Assembly: GCA_900754795.1 (NCBI GenBank)
Contig: CAAEEA010000008.1
Location: 1 to 7,148 of the forward strand
Reading direction: 5' to 3'
Origin: Clostridia bacterium
GTDB lineage: Bacteria > Bacillota > Clostridia > Peptostreptococcales > Anaerovoracaceae
Length of the DNA stretch: 7,148 nucleotides
The position numbers were made by a program, and so were the translations under genes. Shown here piece by piece: positions 1-5,189 of the stretch. The notes under the pieces were generated by a model, which ran no database searches, was not told the origin of the DNA, and worked only from the letters and a program-made list of their open reading frames with translations. How positions within the stretch are numbered: position 1 is the first letter of the stretch; each line of letters starts with the position of its first letter.

Positions 1-36
1 ATATATAAAAAGCCACACAGCAAAAGGCTGTGTGGC
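1..36 (-). terminator. Rho-independent terminator, minus strand
   Basis: A perfect 10-bp stem (GCCACACAGC at 12-21, GCTGTGTGGC at 27-36) closes a 5-nt loop. Read on the minus strand it is followed by TTTTTATATAT (positions 11 to 1), a U-rich tail. It is oriented to end transcription of the small minus-strand gene at 125-448, about 90 nt beyond that gene's stop codon. There is no T-tract on the plus side, so it is probably one-directional. Confidence 0.85.
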
Positions 37-85
37 GAAAAGATGACATAGTCCGGAAAAATCCACTTAAAATTTTCGTGTGTAT

Positions 86-100
86 TCAGATCTGATCTGA
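86..100. repeat. 15-nt perfect palindrome with central T
   Basis: TCAGATC at 86-92 and GATCTGA at 94-100 are exact reverse complements around one central base. A shorter flanking pair (GTATTC near 82-87, GAATAC near 109-115) could extend the structure. It lies between the minus-strand gene at 125-448 and its terminator, so it would be in the 3' untranslated part of that transcript. No function is evident; it could be a protein binding site or chance. Confidence 0.35.
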
Positions 101-124
101 TTTTAACGGAATACGGCCCTTTTG

Positions 125-448
125 TCAACTCCTGTCGCCGCGGCCGTCTCCCGGCGTCGAGGGATGCGAAGAACCGAAAGCCGAAAGCACAGGTCCGAAA
201 GCTTCCATGAGCCCTTTCAGATCTGCCGGATCAGAGCCCAAAAGTTCGCCCGGAGGGGGCAGGGAAGGCAGTTTCGGCGGGTGGAGAGCCATCTGCCCCA
301 TCTGATCCATTCGATTTACGATGCCCGCTATCCTGTGCAGATCGCTCAGTACAGGCTCGGGCTGAAAGGAGCCAAGACCCTGACTGCCCCGTCCTTTTAT
401 GATGAGCAATACGGCGGCAATGCCCAATACTCCCGTATTTTTTGCCAT
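125..448 (-). CDS. Small membrane-anchored hypothetical protein
   Basis: I do not recognise this 107-residue protein. The start is well supported: an AGGAGG Shine-Dalgarno (complement of 456-461) sits 7 nt before ATG 446-448, and a terminator follows at 1-36. Residues 5-18 (TGVLGIAAVLLIIK) form a short hydrophobic segment, either a membrane anchor or an uncleaved signal. The middle is rich in Met and His and leads to a proline-rich stretch (HPPKLPSLPPPGE, about 56-68), followed by a predicted amphipathic helix (DPADLKGLMEAFGPVLSAFG, about 73-92) and a polar Gly/Ser/Asp tail. It is transcribed divergently from another small gene at 540-806, which also carries a Met-rich helix. A shared role is possible but is only inferred. 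The antisense frame at 122-514 lacks a binding site and is taken as a shadow. Confidence 0.75.
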   Translation of the reverse strand: MAKNTGVLGIAAVLLIIKGRGSQGLGSFQPEPVLSDLHRIAGIVNRMDQMGQMALHPPKLPSLPPPGELLGSDPADLKGLMEAFGPVLSAFGSSHPSTPGDGRGDRS

Positions 449-539
449 ATGTATACCTCCTCGCTTATATCACCATATTATGAAAATTTTCCGCAGGCTG
501 TGCATAGATTGTAAGAGAAAGAATCCACAGGAGGTAATT

Positions 540-806
540 ATGGAGTTAGATGATAAAATGATCGCTGAAATAGCGTCCCAGCTTGGAATATCTCAGGGAG
601 GCCGCGTGGATAAAGCGGCCGCCGAACGCCTTGCTTCCAAAAGCGACGCCGAACTTGAGCGGGAAATACTGAAAATAAAAAATCAGCTTCGGGCCAATAA
701 TATAACCTACGATAAGCAGCTGATGATGTTAAAGAACCTTGCGCCGATGATGGACGCGAAACAGAGGGCGAGACTGCAGAGAGTCATAGAACTGCTGAGC
801 CGCTGA
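540..806 (+). CDS. Small helical hypothetical protein (88 aa)
   Basis: I do not recognise this family. The start at ATG 540 is chosen because AGGAGG (about 529-534) lies 5 nt upstream; the longer frame from 399 runs back through the divergent gene and has no comparable site. The 88-residue product is highly charged, with no signal peptide or membrane segment, so it is probably cytoplasmic. Residues 1-30 could form a small helical domain (MIAEIASQLGISQGGRVDKA). Residues 37-88 look like two long helices rich in Glu, Lys, Arg, Leu and Met (AELEREILKIKNQL, then NNITYDKQLMMLKNLAPMMD and KQRARLQRVIELLSR), compatible with a helical hairpin. It is transcribed alone and ends in the terminator at 834-862. 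Codon use and GC resemble the neighbouring genes. Confidence 0.82.
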   Translation: MELDDKMIAEIASQLGISQGGRVDKAAAERLASKSDAELEREILKIKNQLRANNITYDKQLMMLKNLAPMMDAKQRARLQRVIELLSR

Positions 807-833
807 AATGATTCCCGTCGTTTTCAGATGAGA

Positions 834-862
834 AAAAGCGCCTCCGGCTTTGAGGCGCTTTT
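834..862. terminator. Bidirectional Rho-independent terminator
   Basis: AAAAGCGCCTC (834-844) pairs perfectly with GAGGCGCTTTT (852-862) across a 7-nt loop. The outer A/T bases give a U-run on either strand. It lies between the converging genes at 540-806 (plus) and 871-1365 (minus), ending only 9 nt from the latter's stop codon, and so probably serves both. Confidence 0.9.
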
Positions 863-870
863 AGCTTTGA

Positions 871-1365
871 TTACCAGGTAGAGTTGATGCCACGGGCCAC
901 GTCGGTCTTTGTAAAACCGGCTTCAAAGGTTATCGGACCCGCGCTGACATTCTGATGATTCCAGCCGTTTTCATCGCATATGTCCTGATATTCTTCATAA
1001 CTTTCAAAGAGACCCGCGTTGATGAGGATCTGAACCGCGTCATAGGCGCTGCTTCCTCCCGGGATCGTAACTTCCACGTCGCGGGTTAAAGCGCCGTTTG
1101 ACCACAGAGCTCCGGAAGTTTCAGAGGACGAGCCGCCGTCTTCGCTTTCGGACTGATCGCCGCCTTCTTCTCCGGAAGCTTCGCCGGACTGCAGGCCTTC
1201 GTCAGGAGCCGGTTCTTCGGCGACCGTATCGTCGCTCAGCAGAGTCTTGGGATATTCCATGATCGCTTCCATGCGCCATATTATCAGGAGCGCCGCCGCC
1301 ACAAGGATGAGCAGCGCGATGAGTATATCATTTTTATCATAAAGAAAATCTTTGAACTTTTTCAT
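871..1365 (-). CDS. Membrane-anchored MltG/YceG-like protein lacking the catalytic domain
   Basis: This 164-residue protein has a short cytoplasmic N-terminus, one membrane segment (about 14-29, ILIALLILVAAALLII) and a long acidic low-complexity linker (about 44-86, rich in Glu, Asp, Ser and Gly). Its C-terminal domain (about 95-164) reads DVEVTIPGGSSAYDAVQILINAGLF and so on to the Trp end. That resembles the LysM-like N-terminal part of endolytic transglycosylase MltG (YceG), where an 'IP.GSS...I..IL...GLI' pattern comes before the catalytic region. Full MltG proteins are roughly twice this length or more, and the catalytic part is absent, so cutting of glycan strands is not expected; peptidoglycan binding outside the membrane is the inferred role. 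The start at 1363-1365 is set by GGAGGT (complement of 1371-1376); a TTG start at 1380 would include that site and is rejected. Confidence 0.8.
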   Translation of the reverse strand: MKKFKDFLYDKNDILIALLILVAAALLIIWRMEAIMEYPKTLLSDDTVAEEPAPDEGLQSGEASGEEGGDQSESEDGGSSSETSGALWSNGALTRDVEVTIPGGSSAYDAVQILINAGLFESYEEYQDICDENGWNHQNVSAGPITFEAGFTKTDVARGINSTW

Positions 1366-1393
1366 TGCTGACCTCCACAAATCTTACACGCAC

Positions 1394-1422
1394 ATTTTAT
1401 CAGATAAAGGGTTTTTTCTCAA
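1394..1422 (-). promoter_or_regulatory. Sigma-A type promoter for the MltG-like gene
   Basis: On the minus strand, TTGAGA (complement of 1417-1422) and TAAAAT (complement of 1394-1399) are separated by exactly 17 bp, differing from consensus at one position each. Transcription would begin near 1387, giving a leader of about 22 nt that contains the GGAGGT site of the gene at 871-1365. Confidence 0.7.
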
Positions 1423-1434
1423 GGTGTTTTGGTG

Positions 1435-1440
1435 TATAAT
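1435..1440 (+). promoter_or_regulatory. Consensus -10 box immediately before the RluA-family gene
   Basis: TATAAT at 1435-1440 is a perfect -10 hexamer. No good -35 is seen; a T-rich run at 1412-1418 lies at the right distance. The predicted transcription start (1447-1448) coincides with the preferred ATG at 1448, so the mRNA could have almost no leader. It shares the intergenic space with the divergent promoter at 1394-1422. Confidence 0.55.
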
Positions 1441-1447
1441 GTGTGAT

Positions 1448-2419
1448 ATGATAAAAATAACAGTCGAGGAAAATCAAGGCAATCAGCGCCTTGATCGTTT
1501 TCTGAAAAAGTATTTTGCCAAGGCTCCTCTGAGCCATATCTACCGGATGATACGCAAAGACGTCAGAGTCAACGGACGGCGGAAGACCCCCGAAACCGTA
1601 ATCATCCCGGGAGATGAGATAACGGTCTATGTGTCCGACGAGCAGGCCGCGAAGTTTCGGCGTGATGTCAGAAGACCATCTGCCCGCAGGACCTTTTCCG
1701 TCATATACGAGGATGATAATATAATCGTCGTTTCAAAACCTTTCGGTCTGCTGACTCACGGCGACGGAAAGGAAAAAAAAGATCATCTCGCCAACCAGGT
1801 CGCAGCTTATCTGACAGAAAAAGGCGATTACGACCCGGCTTCAGATCCGACCTTTGCCCCTGCTCCCGCAAACAGGCTGGACAGGAACACCACGGGACTT
1901 GTGATCTTTGGCAAGAACAGCCCGGCGCTCAGGGAGCTCAACGCCATGATACGGGACAGAGACGCTCTGGAAAAAATATACCTGACCATAGCTTCAGGCA
2001 GGATCGACGAGCCTCTGAAACTCAGCGACATGATGGTAAAAGATGAAGAACGGAACATGGTAAGAATCGGAAAAGAAGGCAAGATCATGCAGACGAGCCT
2101 TTTCCCCGTCGCCGTGAGCTCCGGCGGCAGAGCTTTTACCCTCGCCGAGGTATCCATAAGGACAGGGAGGACTCATCAGATAAGAGTTCAGCTCGCTGAG
2201 GCGGGTCATCCGATTATCGGAGACGCCAAATACGGCGACAGAAAAGTCAACGAATATGTAAAAACAAAATACGGCCTTACAACACAGCTCTTGCACGCTT
2301 TCCGGCTGAAGTTCGTATCCTGCCGGGAAGACGGCCCTCTGGCATACCTTCAGGGCAGGGAATTTACATGCCCGCCGCCTGAACGCTTCCGGAGAATAAA
2401 AGAAGACTTGTTCGGCTAA
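1448..2419 (+). CDS. RluA-family pseudouridine synthase (RluC/RluD type)
   Basis: The enzyme isomerises specific uridines in RNA, probably 23S rRNA, to pseudouridine; the exact target cannot be read from sequence. The 323-residue product has an N-terminal S4 RNA-binding domain (about 12-62, QRLDRFLKKYF to IIPGDEITVYV) followed by the catalytic domain. The signature NRLDRNTTGLVIFGKN (142-157) contains the catalytic Asp145, with Asn in place of the more usual His before RLD. TGRTHQIRVQLAEAGHPIIGD (about 239-259) is the conserved second motif. Length is normal for the family. ATG 1448 is preferred because it begins the S4 domain cleanly; an in-frame ATG at 1439 overlaps the -10 box and the frame back to 1352 runs through the divergent promoter. 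No clear ribosome binding site precedes 1448, suggesting a leaderless message. It heads a run of five closely spaced genes ending at 4568. Confidence 0.93.
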   Translation: MIKITVEENQGNQRLDRFLKKYFAKAPLSHIYRMIRKDVRVNGRRKTPETVIIPGDEITVYVSDEQAAKFRRDVRRPSARRTFSVIYEDDNIIVVSKPFGLLTHGDGKEKKDHLANQVAAYLTEKGDYDPASDPTFAPAPANRLDRNTTGLVIFGKNSPALRELNAMIRDRDALEKIYLTIASGRIDEPLKLSDMMVKDEERNMVRIGKEGKIMQTSLFPVAVSSGGRAFTLAEVSIRTGRTHQIRVQLAEAGHPIIGDAKYGDRKVNEYVKTKYGLTTQLLHAFRLKFVSCREDGPLAYLQGREFTCPPPERFRRIKEDLFG

Positions 2420-2439
2420 AATTATAACTGGAGAAAAAA

Positions 2440-2964
2440 ATGAAAGAAGCCCTGGGATGGATAAAAGACATACTGATCGCGGTACTCATAGCCGCAATTA
2501 TACTGTTTTTCTTTAAACCCATAATAATACAGCAGGAATCAATGCAGCCCACATTTTATTCCAACGACTATGTGATAGTGAGCAAACAGTCCTATCACCT
2601 GTTTGGAGATATACAGCGAGGCGACGTGATAGTCTTCAGATCGTCCCTTCTTGACGAGCAGGGACATCAGAAAAGTCTCATCAAGCGCGTCATTGGTCTT
2701 CCGGGAGATGTGATCGAGATACATGAGGGATATGTTTTTATCAACGGACAGCCTGTACAGGAAGACTATCTGGCTGAGCAGGGCGTTTCCGGAGATATGG
2801 AGCCTGTTACCGTAGAAGAAGGTAAAGTGTTTGTCATGGGAGACAACAGATATGTCAGTCAGGACAGCCGGGCGCCGGAGATCGGACAGGTAAGTCAGGA
2901 CACTATTATAGGAAAAGTCGTCCTCAGGATCCTGCCTCTTGACAGCATAAAGCTGTTTACCTGA
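2440..2964 (+). CDS. lepB: Signal peptidase I
   Basis: This enzyme (S26 family) removes signal peptides from exported proteins at the outer face of the cytoplasmic membrane. The 174-residue protein has the compact Gram-positive form: a single N-terminal membrane anchor (about 9-30), then the catalytic domain. Box B contains the nucleophile Ser34 (QQESMQPTF). Box D carries the general base Lys82 (SLIKRVIGLPGD), and box E is the complete MGDNRYVSQDSR (133-144). A GGAG site about 7 nt before ATG 2440 supports the start. It follows the pseudouridine synthase gene by 20 nt and precedes a second, degenerate S26-like gene by 24 nt, so all are probably cotranscribed. All key residues are present and activity is expected. 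Confidence 0.96.
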   Translation: MKEALGWIKDILIAVLIAAIILFFFKPIIIQQESMQPTFYSNDYVIVSKQSYHLFGDIQRGDVIVFRSSLLDEQGHQKSLIKRVIGLPGDVIEIHEGYVFINGQPVQEDYLAEQGVSGDMEPVTVEEGKVFVMGDNRYVSQDSRAPEIGQVSQDTIIGKVVLRILPLDSIKLFT

Positions 2965-2988
2965 CGTATCTGATACGGCAGGCGGCAA

Positions 2989-3378
2989 ATGCCCGCATGG
3001 AACCCGGGGCCGGTGAAAAACATGAAAAAACTTTTTTCAGCCGCTCTTGGAGCCCTTATCGGCACGGCGCTGGCGGCCGCCGCCCACTGCAGTTTCATGA
3101 CAGTTGAAATGACTGACAGTTCGATGCTCCCTTATATAGAACCGGGACAGGACGTTATCGTGTTCCTGCTGACTGAAACCGGCAGCATTGAAACCGGAGA
3201 TGTGGTGGCATACAGAGAGCCTTTTCATACGGTAGACGGCGGAAACAGGCTCAGGATAAGACGTGTGGCCGAAACAGGAAAAGAAAAGCTTGTTCTGTCC
3301 TGCGACGCCCTGGCGGCCGGAGAAGATACTGTTACTGTATCAAAACAAGATGTTTTAGGGAAAGCCCTTTTATATTAG
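2989..3378 (+). CDS. Signal-peptidase-like protein (S26-type fold) lacking the catalytic lysine
   Basis: This 129-residue protein is a shorter relative of signal peptidase, closer to the SipW/ER-type than to LepB in its spacing. A membrane anchor (about 13-32, KKLFSAALGALIGTALAAAA) is followed by VEMTDSSMLPYIEPGQDVIVF (39-59), matching box B with a candidate nucleophile Ser45. GDVVAYRE (70-77) matches box C. At box D, where LepB has IKRV and SipW-type enzymes have HRV, it has IRRV, so Arg91 replaces the Lys or His base. Box E (GDN..S.DSR) is reduced to LSCDALAAGED (103-113). The C-terminal VLGKALLY fits the usual closing strand. Normal signal peptidase activity is therefore doubtful, and a structural or accessory role is possible. 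The start is uncertain: AGGCGG lies only 3 nt before 2989, and ATG 3022, just at the anchor, is a good alternative. It sits 9 nt before smpB. Confidence 0.8.
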   Translation: MPAWNPGPVKNMKKLFSAALGALIGTALAAAAHCSFMTVEMTDSSMLPYIEPGQDVIVFLLTETGSIETGDVVAYREPFHTVDGGNRLRIRRVAETGKEKLVLSCDALAAGEDTVTVSKQDVLGKALLY

Positions 3379-3387
3379 GAGAGAGAA

Positions 3388-3852
3388 ATGCCAAAGAAAC
3401 AGAGAAAACTCGTAGCCGGCAACAAAAAGGCCCGCCACGATTATTTCATAGAAGATACTTACGAGGCCGGCATCGCCCTCACCGGCACGGAGATAAAATC
3501 CGTTCGTCAGGGCAAAGTCAGCCTCAAAGAGAGTTACGCTAAAATAGAAAAAGGAGAGGTTTTCATATACGGCATGAATATCAGCCCTTACGAACAGGGA
3601 AACCGTTTTAATGTTGATCCCCTCCGCCCCCGCAAGCTTCTTTTACATAAGCAGGAAATCAGAAAACTGATCGGCTATACCACCGTCAAGGGAATGACCA
3701 TAGTGCCTCTCAGCATGTATATCAACGAAGACGGCAGAGCAAAGGTTGAACTGGCGGCGGCCCGCGGCAAGAAGCTGTACGACAAAAGGGAAACTATCGC
3801 CAAAAGAGACGCGGCAAGAGATATCGACCGCAGAATGAAGGAGAGACTATGA
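3388..3852 (+). CDS. smpB: SsrA-binding protein SmpB
   Basis: SmpB binds the tRNA-like part of tmRNA and brings it to ribosomes stalled on broken mRNA, enabling trans-translation. The 154-residue length is typical. Visible family features are the N-terminal KKARHDYFIEDTYEAGI (about 13-29), the core motif LTGTEIKSVRQGKVSLKESYA (31-51), and FIYGMNISPYEQG (59-71). The basic C-terminal tail begins at about 127 (GKKLYDKRETIAKRDAARD) and enters the mRNA channel. AGGAGAG lies about 4-6 nt before ATG 3388. Its last 4 nt (ATGA) overlap the start of the B3/B4 gene. Its RNA partner ssrA is encoded about 0.9 kb downstream on the same strand but from its own promoter. Confidence 0.97.
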   Translation: MPKKQRKLVAGNKKARHDYFIEDTYEAGIALTGTEIKSVRQGKVSLKESYAKIEKGEVFIYGMNISPYEQGNRFNVDPLRPRKLLLHKQEIRKLIGYTTVKGMTIVPLSMYINEDGRAKVELAAARGKKLYDKRETIAKRDAARDIDRRMKERL

Positions 3853-4568
3853 AAAAATTCGTTATTGAAGATCCCATTTTTGAAATTTTTCCTCAGGTGA
3901 GGATTGGTATACTCGTCTGCCGCGGCATTGATAATCATGTAAAAGATGAAGCCGCCTACGAGGCGGAGTACGGCGCGTATCTCCGCGAGGCAGAAAAAGC
4001 CGCCCTTAAGTATGTATCCGATCCCGAGTTTACCGCCAATCCGGTAATAAGGACGTGGAGAGACGCTTTTTACAAGTTCAGGACAAAAAAAGGAGCCCGC
4101 TGTTCTATAGAGGCCATGCTGAAACGTGTTTCCAGAGGAGATCACATCGGGAATATCAATCCCCTTGTAGATATTTATAACGTGATCTCTCTGAAATACG
4201 GCTTACCTGTGGGCGGAGAGGATATGGACAAATTTGACGGCGATATCCGCCTGACAATCGCCGACGGATCGGAAGATTTTGTGACTCTCGGAAGTGACAA
4301 GAGCGAGCCTCCTTATCCCGGAGAAGTGATATACAAAGACAGCGCCGGAGCCATATGCCGCTGTTTCAACTGGCGCGAATCGGTAAGAACAATGCTGACC
4401 GACGACACGGCAAACGCCTTTATGTGTATTGAAACTGTCGACGGCGCGTCAGACGAGGCTTTAAACGCTGCCCTCGATGAACTGATCTCAATGATTGAAA
4501 GCCGTCTCGGCGGCAGGTGCGAAAAGCGCATCCTCGACAGCCGCTCGCCGGAAGCGGTGATCGGCTAA
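3849..4568 (+). CDS. Free-standing B3/B4 (PheRS beta editing-like) domain protein
   Basis: The 239-residue protein matches the B3/4 domain family, which resembles the editing module of the phenylalanyl-tRNA synthetase beta subunit; free-standing members are often simply called B3/4 domain proteins. Recognisable stretches are INPLVDIYNVISLKYGLPVG (103-122), MDKFDGDIRLTIADGSEDF (126-144), PGEVIYKD (157-164), and FNWRESVRTMLTDDTANAF (173-191). A likely role is hydrolysis of mischarged aminoacyl-tRNA or binding of an amino-acid-like ligand, but the substrate is unknown. The start overlaps the smpB stop codon as ATGA, and AAGGAGAG within the smpB 3' end supplies the ribosome site, so translation is probably coupled. 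There is no membrane segment, so it should be cytoplasmic. It is the last gene of the run starting at 1448. Confidence 0.9.
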   Translation: MKKFVIEDPIFEIFPQVRIGILVCRGIDNHVKDEAAYEAEYGAYLREAEKAALKYVSDPEFTANPVIRTWRDAFYKFRTKKGARCSIEAMLKRVSRGDHIGNINPLVDIYNVISLKYGLPVGGEDMDKFDGDIRLTIADGSEDFVTLGSDKSEPPYPGEVIYKDSAGAICRCFNWRESVRTMLTDDTANAFMCIETVDGASDEALNAALDELISMIESRLGGRCEKRILDSRSPEAVIG

Positions 4569-4582
4569 ATCAGCGCTGCTCC

Positions 4583-4630
4583 GCTTTCCCGCCTGTTCCA
4601 CGGGAAAAGCCAACAAACGGCCTTTGCCGT
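4583..4630 (+). terminator. Possible weak terminator or processing hairpins after the smpB operon
   Basis: Two hairpins follow the stop codon at 4568. GCTTTCCCG (4583-4591) pairs with CGGGAAAAGC (4601-4610) with one bulged A, and ACGGC (4617-4621) pairs with GCCGT (4626-4630). Neither is directly followed by a U-run; the nearest T5 is at about 4650-4654. They could partly stop or stabilise the operon transcript, but read-through toward ssrA is plausible. Confidence 0.3.
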
Positions 4631-4679
4631 AAACCGCCGGGCAAAAAACTTTTTCCTTCATTTTCAACTGTCCGATTAG

Positions 4680-4708
4680 TTGCAAAAGAGGGAGGCATAT
4701 AGTATAAT
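4680..4708 (+). promoter_or_regulatory. Strong sigma-A type promoter of ssrA
   Basis: TTGCAA (4680-4685) and a perfect TATAAT (4703-4708) are separated by 17 bp. Transcription would start near 4715, producing a precursor with about 37 nt of 5' leader that must be trimmed (RNase P cleavage expected) to the mature tmRNA end at about 4752. This is the best-formed promoter in the window, in keeping with an abundant RNA. Confidence 0.88.
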
Positions 4709-4751
4709 AACAACAGATAAGCGCCGCAGCAATCAGCTACGGCTCCTGCAC

Positions 4752-5119
4752 GGGGGTGTAAAGGTTTCGACTGGGGTGTGGAATCGGGATAAGCGAGCGG
4801 TAGTTTGCCGGTCTACCTAAAAAAGGCACGTTAAATATAAACGCTAAAAAGAACAATAATTTCGCACCTGTAGCTCTGGCTGCTTAGTCAGAAGCTGTGC
4901 GTGTCGGCTCCGGCTCACCTGCAGGCCGGAAGTCCGGCATCGACTATGCAGGAAAACTCCGCGGGAGTTCCCGGTACCGCGGGGGAACAACGGGATAGCC
5001 GGCGCACGAGCCTGTTAATGGGCGCTTGCCGAGGCGAAATACCAAAACATTAACTGCGCTCGGAGAAAATTCCGCGGAAACGTTTCAGGACGCGAGTTCG
5101 ACTCTCGCCATCTCCACCA
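4752..5119 (+). ncRNA. ssrA: Transfer-messenger RNA (tmRNA)
   Basis: This 368-nt one-piece tmRNA rescues stalled ribosomes together with SmpB. The 5' end GGGGGTGTAAAGGTTTCGAC (from 4752) is the family hallmark. Its first seven bases pair with CATCTCC (5109-5115) to form the acceptor stem with two G-U pairs, followed by A5116 and an encoded CCA (5117-5119). The T arm is GCGAG-TTCGACT-CTCGC just upstream. The tag reading frame lies at 4843-4887. GC-rich stretches between the tag and the T arm (about 4890-5090) contain several complementary blocks compatible with the usual pseudoknots. The RNA has its own promoter (4680-4708) and terminator (5130-5156). The partner gene smpB is upstream on the same strand. 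The ends are inferred from acceptor pairing and should be correct to within a base or so. Confidence 0.97.
4843..4887 (+). other. tmRNA proteolysis-tag reading frame
   Basis: Starting at the resume codon GCT 4843, the frame reads AKKNNNFAPVALAA and stops at TAG 4885-4887. With the alanine carried by tmRNA itself, the tag added to stalled peptides would be 15 residues long. The C-terminal ALAA matches the usual ClpXP/ClpAP-type degron. AAAC precedes the resume codon, similar to the A-rich resume context in other tmRNAs. Confidence 0.88.
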
Positions 5120-5129
5120 CTTATCTGAG

Positions 5130-5156
5130 GCCCCTTGATTTTTCAAGGGGCTTTTT
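5130..5156 (+). terminator. Rho-independent terminator of ssrA
   Basis: GCCCCTTGA (5130-5138) pairs perfectly with TCAAGGGGC (5143-5151) over a TTTT loop, followed by TTTTT (5152-5156). It begins 11 nt after the mature CCA end of tmRNA. Its 3' half overlaps the presumed -35 region of the next promoter. Confidence 0.95.
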
Positions 5157-5167
5157 AGCGGTATAAT
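5140..5167 (+). promoter_or_regulatory. Promoter of the DUF3089 lipoprotein gene
   Basis: A perfect TATAAT lies at 5162-5167. The best -35 is a weak TTTTCA at 5140-5145 (16-bp spacer), inside the ssrA terminator hairpin. Transcription would start near 5174, leaving a leader of only about 16 nt that still contains the GGAGG site at 5177-5181. Confidence 0.6.
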
Positions 5168-5189
5168 ACAAAGTATGGAGGCACTGCCA

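Noticed and set aside
122..514. 130-residue plus-strand frame starting with TTG
   Set aside because: It is antisense to the minus-strand gene at 125-448, which has a strong AGGAGG site and terminator; this frame has neither.
399..539. Upstream extension of the 540-806 gene to ATG 399
   Set aside because: The extension crosses the divergent gene's start and control region; AGGAGG directly before 540 fixes the start.
1352..1447. Upstream extension of the RluA-family gene to 1352
   Set aside because: It would translate through two promoters and the start of the divergent gene, and adds a Phe/Cys/His-rich stretch unlike the S4 domain.
4583..4630. Riboswitch or small RNA between the B3/B4 gene and ssrA
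   Set aside because: Only two simple hairpins are visible, with no recognised riboswitch core and no promoter before them.
4517..4702. 61-residue plus-strand frame over the end of the B3/B4 gene and the ssrA promoter
   Set aside because: No ribosome site, overlaps a well-supported gene in another frame and runs through a consensus promoter.
5175..5189. ATG 5175 as start of the lipoprotein
   Set aside because: It precedes and overlaps the GGAGG ribosome site; ATG 5190 has correct spacing and begins a standard lipoprotein signal peptide.
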